Shown here in pieces: positions 53,102-60,670 of a stretch of 64,000 nucleotides of DNA. The notes beneath the pieces are model-generated. The model was not told the DNA's origin. It searched no databases and saw nothing but the letters and a program-made list of their open reading frames with translations. The stretch spans positions 1 through 64,000 of the forward strand of contig NZ_BAABBA010000004.1 of the NCBI RefSeq assembly GCF_039537705.1, written 5' to 3'. The DNA is from Georgenia daeguensis (GTDB lineage Bacteria; Actinomycetota; Actinomycetes; Actinomycetales; Actinomycetaceae). The position numbers and the translations under genes were made by a program. Position 1 is the stretch's first letter; each line of letters opens with the position of its first letter.

Positions 53102-53800
53102 CTAGCGCGGGAGGGAGGCCGTGCGGGCCGCGAGGAGGACGGCGAGGGGGACGAGGACGACGACGGTGGCGGGCACCACGGCCAGCAGCGCCACGGCCGC
53201 GGCGACGAGGCCCCCCTGGACCAGCCAGCGGCGCACCCCGCCCGGGGCGTCGACGCCCCGTTCGGCGACCGCGCGGGCACGCGCGTGCTCACCGGCGTCG
53301 CCGGGCGTGAGCAGCAGGGCCCGCCACGAGCGGGCCCGCACGAGCGCGGCGACCGCGCCCGCGGCCAGCCACGTCGCACCGGCGGCGAGGGCGCCCGTCC
53401 GTCCGCCCGCGAGCAGCGCGACGGCGAGGGCGGCGAGCGGCGTCAGGCCCGCCGACACCAGGGCCGCTGTGACCACGGCGCGGGTCTCGGAGGTCCGCCG
53501 TCGGGCGGTGCCCGCGACGACGAGGGCGAGCGCGGTGACGAGGACCCAGCCCAGCGCGGTCAGGCCGACGGCGGTCAGCGCGTGGGCGGCACCGCCGACC
53601 GCGGTGGCCAGCACCGCGGTGACGACGAGAAGGACAGCGGCGACCACGGCCATGCGGATCGCGCCCGCGCGGGCCCGCGTGCGGGAGGACTCCACGAGGG
53701 CCTTGACGTCGAGGTGCTCGTGGGGGACGGAGTCGTCGCAGTGCTCGCACCGGTAGGAGTGGGCGGTGGGCTCGGGGACGTCGGTGGTGTGCGCGGTCAT
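53102..53800 (-). CDS. Hypothetical membrane protein with N-terminal Cys-pair
   Basis: A 232-residue protein starting at ATG 53800. Residues 15-26 (HSYRCEHCDDSV) carry a CxxC and nearby His that could bind metal. About four to six hydrophobic segments follow (about 48-200), and a C-terminal basic end. No family is recognised. It is divergent from the alkyltransferase-like gene, 20 bp apart, sharing an ATGATA patch that may act as -10 for both directions. Function unknown. Confidence 0.7.
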   Translation of the reverse strand: MTAHTTDVPEPTAHSYRCEHCDDSVPHEHLDVKALVESSRTRARAGAIRMAVVAAVLLVVTAVLATAVGGAAHALTAVGLTALGWVLVTALALVVAGTARRRTSETRAVVTAALVSAGLTPLAALAVALLAGGRTGALAAGATWLAAGAVAALVRARSWRALLLTPGDAGEHARARAVAERGVDAPGGVRRWLVQGGLVAAAVALLAVVPATVVVLVPLAVLLAARTASLPR

Positions 53801-53821
53801 CGTGCTTGCGATGATACGGGG

Positions 53822-54178
53822 GTGAACCAGGACCGGACGGAGCTCGCGGAGCTCGTGCTCGACGTCGCCGACCAGGTGCCGCCCGGGGCGGTGACCACGT
53901 ACGGCCTCGTCGCGGAGGCGGTCCGGGCCCTCACCGGGCACGGCCACCCCCGCCATGTGGGATCCGTCATGGCCGCCTTCGGGGGCGAGGTGCCGTGGTG
54001 GCGGGTGGTCCGCGCCGACGGCACGCTCCCGCGCCAGCTCCGCGAGCGGGCCCTGGAGCACTACCGCGCCGAGGGCACGCCGCTGACGCCGCTCGTCCCG
54101 GTGCGGGTCGATCTCGAGCGTGCGCTGTGGGACGCCCCCTCGCGCTGGCAGGCACCCGTGGCGGGCCCCCGTGCCTGA
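53822..54178 (+). CDS. Alkyltransferase-like protein (MGMT fold, catalytic Cys replaced)
   Basis: A 118-residue protein with a GTG start. The DNA-binding fold PPGAVTTYGLVAEAV, HPRHVGSVM and PWWRVVRADGTL matches O6-methylguanine methyltransferases, but the PCHR active site is PWWR, so the catalytic Cys is lost. Such ATL proteins bind alkylated DNA and call in nucleotide excision repair. Its gene overlaps nei2 by eight bases, tying two DNA-damage functions together. A GATGAT-6-start spacing suggests a leaderless promoter. Confidence 0.88.
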   Translation: MNQDRTELAELVLDVADQVPPGAVTTYGLVAEAVRALTGHGHPRHVGSVMAAFGGEVPWWRVVRADGTLPRQLRERALEHYRAEGTPLTPLVPVRVDLERALWDAPSRWQAPVAGPRA

Positions 54179-55115
54179 GGGGCACACCGTCCACCGCCTC
54201 GCGCACGCCTTCCGCGAGCTCTTCGGCGGGCACCGGCTGTCCGTGAGCTCGCCGCAGGGCCGGTTCGCCGCGGGCGCCGCCCTGCTGGACGGCCACGTCC
54301 TGACCGCGACCGAGGCGCACGGCAAGCAGCTGTTCCTCGCGTTCTCGCCCGACGGTGCGGGCGGTCACGGTCCCGGCGGCGACGGCGTCCGCTGGCTGCG
54401 TGTCCACCTCGGCCTGTACGGGTCGTGGACCTTCGCGGGGGACGCGAGCTTCACCGCCCCGCACGCGATCGGGGCGCCGCGCCGTCGGGTCTCCGAGGAG
54501 GAGACGGCGCTCGCGGAGCAGCCGGGCAACGGCGTGGCGGCCGGCCTGTGGTACCCGCCCGAGCCGCGGGGCGCGGTCCGGGTGCGGCTGCGCGGCGAGC
54601 ACGGGGTCGCCGACCTCACCGGCCCCACGGCGTGCGAGGTGGTCACCGCCGGAGAGAAGGAGGCCGTCCACGCCCGCCTGGGGCCGGACCCGCTGCGGCC
54701 CGACGGCGACCCGGCGGCCTTCGTCGCGGGCGTGCGGGCGCGCCGGCGGGCGGTGGGCGAGCTGCTGATGGACCAGAGCGTCATCGCCGGGGTGGGGAAC
54801 ATCTACCGGGCCGAGGCGCTGTACCGGGCCCGGCTGCACCCGCTGCGCCTCGGGCGGGACACGCCGGCCGCGCGGCTGCGCGGCATCTGGTCGGACCTCG
54901 TCGATCTCATGGGGGACGGGGTCGCCACCGGCCGGATCGTCACCACGAGGCCCGAGCACCGGCGCGACCAGGACGATCGGTGGTACGTCTACCACCGGGC
55001 GGGCACCCCGTGCCTGGTGTGCGGGACCCGGGTGGCGGAGTCCGAGATGCAGGGCCGGCGGCTGTTCTGGTGCCCGCGGTGCCAGCGGGCGCCGCGCCCG
55101 GCCGACCGGGCGTAA
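54171..55115 (+). CDS. nei2: Endonuclease VIII-like DNA glycosylase/AP lyase
   Basis: A 314-residue Fpg/Nei enzyme with a GTG start, VPEGHTVHRLAHAFREL. Pro2 and Glu3 are the catalytic residues of the family. The H2TH region is GELLMDQSVIAGVGNIYRAE. The C-terminal zinc finger is CLVCG and CPRC. It removes oxidised pyrimidines and cuts the abasic site. A loop of about 20 residues (AGGHGPGGDG) in the N-terminal domain is unusual. The gene follows the ATL gene with an eight-base overlap and matches mycobacterial Nei2 (Rv2464c). Confidence 0.92.
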   Translation: MPEGHTVHRLAHAFRELFGGHRLSVSSPQGRFAAGAALLDGHVLTATEAHGKQLFLAFSPDGAGGHGPGGDGVRWLRVHLGLYGSWTFAGDASFTAPHAIGAPRRRVSEEETALAEQPGNGVAAGLWYPPEPRGAVRVRLRGEHGVADLTGPTACEVVTAGEKEAVHARLGPDPLRPDGDPAAFVAGVRARRRAVGELLMDQSVIAGVGNIYRAEALYRARLHPLRLGRDTPAARLRGIWSDLVDLMGDGVATGRIVTTRPEHRRDQDDRWYVYHRAGTPCLVCGTRVAESEMQGRRLFWCPRCQRAPRPADRA

Positions 55116-55229
55116 CGCTGACCGGGCGGCCCCCACACGGGCCGCCCCAGCCCCGGCGCAGCGCCCGGCCGCGCCGCGCCCGGCGGGACCCGCAGCCGGG
55201 CCGGCGCGGCGCCCGTGGCCGCGGGTCGG

Positions 55230-55814
55230 TCAGATGTAGACCGCCGGGTCGGCCCAGGGGTCGGCGACCACCGCGGGCGCCGGGCGCGGACGGGCGGGCA
55301 CGCCGACGGCCACCGCGCCGGGCGGCACGTCCTTGACCACCACGGCGTTCGCGCCGACCTTGGCGTCGGAGCCGATGTGCACCGGCCCGAGCACCTTCGC
55401 CCCGGCGCCGATCGTGACCCGGTCCCCGACGGTCGGGTGGCGCTTGCCCCGGCTCATGGACGTCCCGCCGAGCGTGGTGCCGTGGAACATCACGACGTCC
55501 TCGCCCACCTCGGCGGTCTCGCCGATCACCACTCCCATGCCGTGGTCGATGAAGAGCCGGCGGCCGAGGACCGCGGCCGGGTGGATCTCGATGCCGGTGG
55601 CGGCCCGCGCGACCTGCGAGATCAGTCGCGCGGGCAGCCGGAGCATCGGGTTCGCGTGCCACACGCGGTGCGCCAGCCGGTGCGCCCACAGCGCGTGCAC
55701 GCCGGGGTAGGCCAGCGCGACCTCCACCAGGGTGCGCGCCGCCGGGTCCCGGCGGCGCGCAGCCTGCAGGTCCTCCAGCAGCAGCTGGCGGAATGGCAGG
55801 CGGGAGTCGTGCAC
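55230..55814 (-). CDS. cysE: Serine O-acetyltransferase
   Basis: A 194-residue enzyme with a GTG start, two bases after the cysK stop. The left-handed helix repeats include GIEIHPAAVLGRRLFIDHGM, GVVIGETAEVGEDV, VMFHGTTLGGTSMSRGKRHP, VGDRVTIGAGAKVLGPV and VGANAVVVKDVPPG, with the catalytic His in DHGM. It makes O-acetylserine from serine and acetyl-CoA. The C-terminus ends DPWADPAVYI; a terminal Ile is what docks into CysK in the cysteine synthase complex. It is the second gene of the cysK-cysE operon, which is probably controlled by the upstream Cys-rich leader. Confidence 0.95.
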   Translation of the reverse strand: MHDSRLPFRQLLLEDLQAARRRDPAARTLVEVALAYPGVHALWAHRLAHRVWHANPMLRLPARLISQVARAATGIEIHPAAVLGRRLFIDHGMGVVIGETAEVGEDVVMFHGTTLGGTSMSRGKRHPTVGDRVTIGAGAKVLGPVHIGSDAKVGANAVVVKDVPPGAVAVGVPARPRPAPAVVADPWADPAVYI

Positions 55815-55816
55815 GG

Positions 55817-56752
55817 TCAGTCGACCAGGCCCTCGAAGAGGATCGTCGAGAGGTAGCGCTCCCCGAAGGACGGGATGATCACGACGATGGTCTTGCCGTC
55901 GAACTCGGGCCGCTTCGCCACCTGGACCGCGGCGGCGAGGGCCGCGCCGGAGGACAGGCCGACGAGCAGGCCCTCCTCGGTGGCGGCACGGCGGGCCCAC
56001 TGCACGGAGGTCTCGGCGTCGATGTCGATGACCTCGTCGTAGACCTTGGTGTCCAGGATCTCCGGGACGAAGTTCGCGCCGATGCCCTGGATCTTGTGCG
56101 GACCGGGCTGACCGCCGTTGAGGATGGGCGACTCCGCGGGCTCGACGGCGAACATCTTCACCTCCGGCCGGCGCTCCTTGAGCACCTGGCCGACACCGGT
56201 GATGGTGCCGCCCGTGCCGATGCCGGCGACGACGGCGTCGACCTGCCCGTCGGTGTCGTTCCAGATCTCCTCCGCGGTGGTCCTGCGGTGGATCTCCGGG
56301 TTGGCCTCGTTGGCGAACTGGCGGGCGAGCACGGCGCCCGGGCGCTCGGCGGCGATCTCCTCGGCCCTCTCGACGGCGCCCCGCATGCCGTCGGCCGGCT
56401 CCGTCAGGACGAGCTCGGCACCGAAGGCCCGCAGGAGCGCCCGGCGCTCCTTGCTCATCGAGGACGGCATGGTGAGCACGACCTTGTAGCCGCGCGCCGC
56501 GCCCACCATCGCGAGGGCGATGCCGGTGTTGCCCGAGGTGGCCTCGACGATCGTGCCGCCCGCGGTCAGCTGCCCCGACCGCTCGGCGGCGTCGACGATG
56601 GAGACGCCGATGCGGTCCTTGACGGAGCTCGCGGGGTTGTAGAACTCGAGCTTGGCGAGCACGGTGGCGCCCGCGCCGTCGGTGATCTTGTTCAGGCGCA
56701 CGAGCGGGGTGCGCCCGATGAGCTCGGTGACGTCCTGGTAGATGGTGGCCAT
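55817..56752 (-). CDS. cysK: Cysteine synthase A (O-acetylserine sulfhydrylase)
   Basis: A 311-residue PLP enzyme starting at ATG 56752 (MATIYQDVTELIGRTPLVRL). Lys45 in NPASSVKDRIG binds PLP, the substrate loop is EATSGNTGIALA, and the PLP-phosphate clamp is GIGTGGTITG. It makes cysteine from O-acetylserine and sulfide. AAGGAGAGAAG is the ribosome binding site. Upstream lies a Cys-rich leader ORF and a hairpin, suggesting attenuation by cysteine level. It is the first gene of the cysK-cysE operon. Confidence 0.96.
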   Translation of the reverse strand: MATIYQDVTELIGRTPLVRLNKITDGAGATVLAKLEFYNPASSVKDRIGVSIVDAAERSGQLTAGGTIVEATSGNTGIALAMVGAARGYKVVLTMPSSMSKERRALLRAFGAELVLTEPADGMRGAVERAEEIAAERPGAVLARQFANEANPEIHRRTTAEEIWNDTDGQVDAVVAGIGTGGTITGVGQVLKERRPEVKMFAVEPAESPILNGGQPGPHKIQGIGANFVPEILDTKVYDEVIDIDAETSVQWARRAATEEGLLVGLSSGAALAAAVQVAKRPEFDGKTIVVIIPSFGERYLSTILFEGLVD

Positions 56753-56820
56753 GTGTTCTTCTCTCCTTGGGTGGTGGGAGACGTGCAGGGGTCCGTCGCC
56801 CGGCGGTTTGCCGGCGGGGT

Positions 56821-56866
56821 GAGCGCCTGGCATGCGGTCGTGGCCGCACGCTTGAGCCGGGCGCTC
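56821..56866 (-). promoter_or_regulatory. Leader hairpin between the Cys-rich leader ORF and cysK
   Basis: GAGCGCC (56821-56827) and GGCGCTC (56860-56866) are exact complements enclosing a further GCGG/CCGC stem. The outer arm begins at the leader stop codon, so a ribosome stalled on or just past the Cys codons would block it. It could work as an attenuator or control access to the cysK ribosome binding site (56757-56768). The mechanism is inferred. Confidence 0.5.
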
Positions 56867-56922
56867 TAGCGACAGGGGCGGCAGCACGGACAGCACGGGT
56901 GGACGGGGAGCGTCGAGCTCAC
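56866..56922 (-). CDS. Cys-rich leader peptide of the cysK-cysE operon
   Basis: An 18-residue ORF, VSSTLPVHPCCPCCRPCR, runs from GTG 56922 to TAG 56868-56866 with AGAGAGGAC upstream. Five of its last nine residues are Cys. Cys-rich leader peptides of this form, upstream of cysteine biosynthesis genes, are known in actinobacteria including mycobacteria, where translation through the Cys codons senses cysteinyl-tRNA. It lies about 110 bases before the cysK start and ends at a hairpin. The peptide itself probably has no other function. Confidence 0.88.
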   Translation of the reverse strand: MSSTLPVHPCCPCCRPCR

Positions 56923-57016
56923 GGCGTCGTCCTCTCTGTGCGGTACCGGCGATCTTGAAGCCTCAATCACACTATCGCGTGGGGAGCGTCACACGCACCC
57001 GGGTCCGACGTCCGTC

Positions 57017-58104
57017 TCAGCGGGCGGTCGGGGTCATGCCGTCCGGGTCGCGTCGGCCCGGCCGCCCGTCCGCCCGTCCGGGGTCCGGCTCCTTCGTGCC
57101 GGCCGTTTCGCGGGCGCGCTCGGCGAAGGTGTTGAGCAGCGCGGCCCCGGTCGCCGCGTCGTCGACCGTGACCACGAACCGACGGCCCCCGGAGCGGTCC
57201 ACGGCGATCGACTCACCCGCGCGGACCACGACGCCGACCGTCCCGTCCACGGCCGTGCGCAGGCCCCAGCCCCCGAACTCCCTGGAGGGGGAGACCCGAC
57301 GCGTGGAGGCCTCGACGACCTCGTGGGCCGGCACATGCTGGTGCGGCCAGCCGAGCGCACCCCGTACGGTCAGGCCGCTCGCGTCCACTCGCACCTGCCA
57401 CATCAGCATGGTCACCAGGAGTGCGAGCACCGCGAGCATCACCAGGGCGACGAACCAGCTCGCGGCGACGACCGCGATCCAGGCGGAGAGCCCGACGTAC
57501 ACGGCCAGCCCCACGCCGCCCCACCGCCGGAGCAGGGCGTCCGGCCCGGCCGTGCGGATCCACACCGCCCGCTCGGTCGCCGCGAGCGGGGTGCGCGAGG
57601 CGGTGGCGGGGACCGGAGCGGTGGCGGGCAGGTCCGGGTCCGGCCCGGCGAGCGACCCCGCGACGACACCCACGAGCACGGCCGCTACGACGGTGAGCGT
57701 CAGACCCAGGTCCGGCGTCTCGGCCGCGCTGGCGTCCGGGACGTCGACCTGGGCGCCGACCATCGTGACCAGGAGACCGCCGAAGAGGACTGCCGTGCCC
57801 GACGCCAGGCCCAGCACCGTTCGCCGGGTCACCGCCGTCCGGCCGACCCTCAGGGAGAGAACCGCCAGCACGACGAGGCTGATCCCGCCGACACGCCGGT
57901 CACGGTGACCAGATCGGCGACGGAGCCGAAGCGGTCCGCGACCCCGCCGGTTCCCCAGTGCAGCGCCACGCGATCGGGCAGGCGCGGCAGCCAGGAGGCC
58001 ACGAGCGCCCAGGCGGCGGCGGTGACGACCAGTGGAACCACCACGCCCAGCAGCAGTGCGCGTGTGCGGTGGGGGAGCGGCGGGCGTGGGGCGTCGGCGG
58101 TCAT
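57017..58104 (-). pseudogene. DUF1648 membrane protein gene interrupted by a frameshift
   Basis: The N-terminal 84 codons (ATG 58104; MTADAPRPPLPHRTRALLLG, then LPDRVALHWGTGGVADRFGS, a DUF1648 motif) run to a TGA at 57850-57852. The continuation lies in another frame: GISLVVLAVLSLRVGRTAVT onward to 57017, with four hydrophobic segments and a C-terminal PH-like region (WQVRVDASGLTVRG). Restoring one base near 57884-57892 (a missing G in GTGTCGGCGGGATC) would join them into one protein of about 360 residues. It may be a real inactivating mutation or a sequencing error. The start overlaps the upstream GntR gene by four bases, a usual pairing for this family. Confidence 0.72.
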
Positions 58105-58460
58105 CGGTTCTCCTCGGGTCGGTCGATCATGGCGGCGACCGCGCTGAGCGGCAGTCCGAGGCGTCCCGCCTCGCGGCGGACCTCCTCGATCGCCCCGCCC
58201 AGCCGGTCGTACTGCTCGGTGGCTCGGGCCGTGACGACGGCGCCGCGCCCCCGTCGGAGCTCCACCAGACCTTCGTCGCGCAGCACCTGGTACGCGTGGA
58301 GCACCGTGTGCTGGTTGATCTCCAGGGAGGCGGCGAGATCGCGCGCGGCGGGCAGTCGTTCGCCGCTGCGCAGCTCGCCGTCCACGACCGCCACCCGGAT
58401 CTGGACCGCCAGCTGTTCGAAGAGCGGCCGGGGGGAAGCTGGGTCGACGCGGAGGAGCAT
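58101..58460 (-). CDS. GntR-family regulator, YtrA subfamily
   Basis: A 119-residue short GntR protein: winged HTH SPRPLFEQLAVQIRVAVVDG, LRSGERLPAARDLAASLEIN and QHTVLHAYQVLRDEGLVELR, then a short C-terminal helix without a large effector domain, as in YtrA regulators. It is coupled to the DUF1648 gene by an ATGA overlap. YtrA repressors typically control their own operon, and an inverted repeat lies just upstream of its start (58474-58499). Confidence 0.9.
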   Translation of the reverse strand: MLLRVDPASPRPLFEQLAVQIRVAVVDGELRSGERLPAARDLAASLEINQHTVLHAYQVLRDEGLVELRRGRGAVVTARATEQYDRLGGAIEEVRREAGRLGLPLSAVAAMIDRPEENR

Positions 58461-58473
58461 GAACCGACCATAG

Positions 58474-58499
58474 TTGTTCTATGGGAACTAGAGCAACAA
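58474..58499. promoter_or_regulatory. Inverted-repeat operator upstream of the GntR gene
   Basis: TTGTTCTA (58474-58481) and TAGAGCAACAA (58489-58499) form an imperfect inverted repeat around TGGGAAC in an AT-rich patch, 14 bases upstream of the regulator start. Its place suggests autoregulation by the YtrA-type protein. Confidence 0.5.
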
Positions 58500-58502
58500 T
58501 TT

Positions 58503-59150
58503 TTACGACGCCGTGCCCGCCGGGTGCTCGACGACAGTCACGCCGGCGGACGCGACCCTCGCGGTGCCGGCGGTCAGGGCGGCCACCGTCCCGGCGAGCT
58601 CGGCGCCGTCGGCCGCGGCGAGGGTGAGCCGCACGCCTTCGGCGTCGTAGCGCACGTCGGGGACCCCCACCCCGCGTGCGTGCAGCTCCGCCTCCAGTCG
58701 GCCGGCGTCGGCGTGTCCGACGTCGACGGTCCACAGGCCCACGGTCTCGGCGCGGACCCGCGGCGTGACGGCCAGCGCCCCCTGCACGGCCTCTGAGTAC
58801 GCGCGCACGAGGCCGCCCGTGCCGAGCTTGGTGCCGCCGAAGTAGCGGACGACGACGGCGACGACGTTCGACAGGCCGGAACCGCGCAGCGCCTCGAGCA
58901 TGGGCATGCCCGCCGTACCGGCCGGCTCGCCGTCGTCGGAGGAGCGTTCGACGCGGTTCGCGCCGGGGACGTCGACGACGAAGGCCGAGCAGTGGTGCCG
59001 CGCGTCCGGGTAGAGGGACCGGGACTCGGCGACCGCCGCCCGGGCCTCCTCCTCGTTGTCCGCGCGGCGGACGAGGGTGATGAAGCGCGAGCGGCGCACC
59101 TCGGTCTCGGTGCGCACGTCCGTGCCCGGGGCGGGCCTGAGGTCGCTCAC
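58503..59150 (-). CDS. YigZ/IMPACT family protein
   Basis: A 215-residue protein starting at GTG 59150 (VSDLRPAPGTDVRTETEVRR). The N-terminal UPF0029 domain has SRFITLVRRADNEEEARAAV, HHCSAFVV, RSSDDGEPAGTAGMPMLEAL and VVAVVVRYFGGTKLGTGGLV, the strongest signature; a small C-terminal domain follows. IMPACT proteins affect translational control in eukaryotes; the bacterial role is unclear. The gene ends just before the GntR operator and is transcribed in the same direction. Confidence 0.92.
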   Translation of the reverse strand: MSDLRPAPGTDVRTETEVRRSRFITLVRRADNEEEARAAVAESRSLYPDARHHCSAFVVDVPGANRVERSSDDGEPAGTAGMPMLEALRGSGLSNVVAVVVRYFGGTKLGTGGLVRAYSEAVQGALAVTPRVRAETVGLWTVDVGHADAGRLEAELHARGVGVPDVRYDAEGVRLTLAAADGAELAGTVAALTAGTARVASAGVTVVEHPAGTAS

Positions 59151-59242
59151 CGCCGCAGTATGCCGCCCCGGCGCGACCGATCTCACATCTCTGGTCCTGT
59201 CCTGGCCCCGGCAGGAGGCGGCAGGTGCGCTCGGGCGTGGGT

Positions 59243-59248
59243 TAGACT
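59243..59248 (+). promoter_or_regulatory. Probable -10 element of rpmF
   Basis: TAGACT lies about 84 bp before the rpmF ATG, leaving a leader with the ribosome binding site GGAAGGAGC. The -35 region is not clear. Confidence 0.4.
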
Positions 59249-59331
59249 GCTCCGGTTGGTCTGACGCCCCTGCCACGTGGGAGGGTATGCGTCGGCAATA
59301 TCCCTCTACCTACGGAAGGAGCGGCAAGGGC

Positions 59332-59499
59332 ATGGCAGTTCCCAAGCGCAAGATGTCCCGCAGCAACACCCGCTCTCGCCGGTCCCAGTGGAAGGCCGAG
59401 CTCACCGAGCTCGTCGCCGTCCGCGTCCAGGGCCGCGAGGTCAAGGTGCCGCGGCGGCTGGCCAAGGCTTACCAGAAGGGCATGCTGGTCGAGGACTGA
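59332..59499 (+). CDS. rpmF: 50S ribosomal protein bL32
   Basis: A 55-residue basic protein starting MAVPKRKMSRSNTRSRRSQW. The ribosome binding site is GGAAGGAGC. It has no cysteines, so it is the zinc-free (C-minus) form of bL32, as is usual in actinobacteria. Its C-terminus (KVPRRLAKAYQKGMLVED) resembles the mycobacterial protein. A perfect terminator hairpin follows 17 bases after the stop. Confidence 0.95.
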   Translation: MAVPKRKMSRSNTRSRRSQWKAELTELVAVRVQGREVKVPRRLAKAYQKGMLVED

Positions 59500-59516
59500 T
59501 CCTCGCCGCGTACCCT

Positions 59517-59550
59517 GACGGCCCCCTCACCCACCGGTGAGGGGGCCGTC
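59517..59550. terminator. Terminator after rpmF
   Basis: A perfect 15-bp stem GACGGCCCCCTCACC and its complement with the loop CACC, followed by GTCGTGG. It also faces tRNA-Gly, which is transcribed toward it. Confidence 0.88.
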
Positions 59551-59723
59551 GTCGTGGGGCTGGCCGTCTGGCCTGGACTCCCGGGCCGCGTTGTCGGGGA
59601 CGCCCGAGCCGGGTTGTCGGTCACGGCCAAGCACGGGTGGCGCGGACGGGCGGTGCCGGGTCGGCGACGGTGCGAAGGAGCCGGGGGCGTCGTCCGCCGT
59701 CGGGACGCCCAGGACGTTCGTGC

Positions 59724-59797
59724 TGGAGCGGGTGACCAGAATCGAACTGGCACCATCTGCTTGGAAGGCAGAGGCTCTACCATTGAGCTACACCCGC
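59724..59797 (-). tRNA. tRNA-Gly (TCC), CCA encoded
   Basis: On the minus strand GCGGGTG (59797-59791) pairs with CACCCGC (59734-59728). The anticodon loop CTTCCAA gives TCC and the T-arm is CCAGTTCGATTCTGG. The discriminator T is followed by genomic CCA. Confidence 0.95.
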
Positions 59798-59962
59798 GCG
59801 GGCCGGAGCCGCACGAGGATTCTAACCAGATCGTTCCGCTGGTGCGTGACATCGATCAGGTGCGGCTGTGCGTCCAGGTGCGGCTGTGCGTCCGACGGCG
59901 CGGTGCGACCGCACCGGTGTCCCGGCCCGTAGAATGCGGGACTGGCGCCGCCGGTGGCGCGA

Positions 59963-60036
59963 CGGGATGTGGCGCAGGTTGGTAGCGCGTCCGCTTTGGG
60001 AGCGGAAGGTCGTGGGTTCGAATCCCGCCATCCCGA
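59963..60036 (+). tRNA. tRNA-Pro (TGG)
   Basis: CGGGATG (59963-59969) pairs with CATCCCG (60029-60035). The anticodon loop TTTGGGA gives TGG; the T-arm is GTGGGTTCGAATCCCGC. The discriminator is A and CCA is not encoded. Confidence 0.95.
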
Positions 60037-60101
60037 CTGTGTGATGTCGCAAGACATCCGCGACAGGCCGAACCCACGAATGTGGGCCCCGCCGCGGCGG
60101 G

Positions 60102-60107
60102 TACGGT
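60102..60107 (+). promoter_or_regulatory. Probable -10 hexamer of the DUF6924 gene (leaderless)
   Basis: TACGGT followed by seven bases and the ATG at 60115; no ribosome binding site lies between. Confidence 0.45.
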
Positions 60108-60114
60108 CCGGTGC

Positions 60115-60540
60115 ATGCGCCTGCCCGAGCCGTCCGACCTCTGCCTCCTGCTCGTGCGGACCGACTACTCCGACCAGCAGGCATGGCGCGCCGCGCTCGC
60201 AGCGGCGACCGCCGTGTACGAAGTCGGTGACTTCCCGCGCATGGGCGCGTGCCTAGAACCGGTCGAGTCGCCAGATCTGGCAGGCCTGACCCCGCACGAC
60301 CTCGTGCACCTGCCGCGGGCCGGCTACGTGGGCCAGCTCGCGGTCGCTGACGCGCAGACCATGCGAGACCAGACCGTGCTGTTCATCGACCTGAACACGT
60401 ACAACGATCAGGTCGGGCGGACGTTCCGGGCGATCCCGCAACAGGTCGAGGGGATAGCGAGCAATCTGACGATCGCGAACATGGACTTTTTCGAGTACGC
60501 CGACGCAGCCGACCCGGACGGTGTGTTCCGGGGCTTCTGA
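60115..60540 (+). CDS. DUF6924-like hypothetical protein
   Basis: A 141-residue soluble protein (MRLPEPSDLCLLLVRTDYSD, then QQAWRAALAA). The N-terminal pattern of LLLVRTDYSDQQAW and the later TVLFIDLNTYNDQVGRTFRA, and NLTIANMDFFEYADA, resemble the DUF6924 family; I recall no function for it. It has its own probable leaderless promoter after tRNA-Pro. The following antiporter gene is 130 bp downstream. Function unknown. Confidence 0.75.
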   Translation: MRLPEPSDLCLLLVRTDYSDQQAWRAALAAATAVYEVGDFPRMGACLEPVESPDLAGLTPHDLVHLPRAGYVGQLAVADAQTMRDQTVLFIDLNTYNDQVGRTFRAIPQQVEGIASNLTIANMDFFEYADAADPDGVFRGF

Positions 60541-60670
60541 ACGCTGCCGATCGACGGCCAGGTCCGCCGGACCTGAGCGTGCGCCGATGCTGAGCGCCTC
60601 AAGGCGTCCGCGGTGCCGTGATCCCACCCCTGTGCGACGCTTCCCCCTCCAGGTCGAAGGGGCGGTACCG

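Noticed and set aside
55817..56896. Longer N-terminal extension of cysK (359 residues)
   Set aside because: The extra 48 residues run through the Cys leader and hairpin region in another frame than the leader peptide and are not conserved in CysK; the ATG at 56752 has a good ribosome binding site.
57850..58734. 294-codon frame carrying the DUF1648 start as an independent gene
   Set aside because: The upstream part overlaps the GntR and YigZ genes in another frame. Only the part from ATG 58104 belongs to the frameshifted DUF1648 gene.
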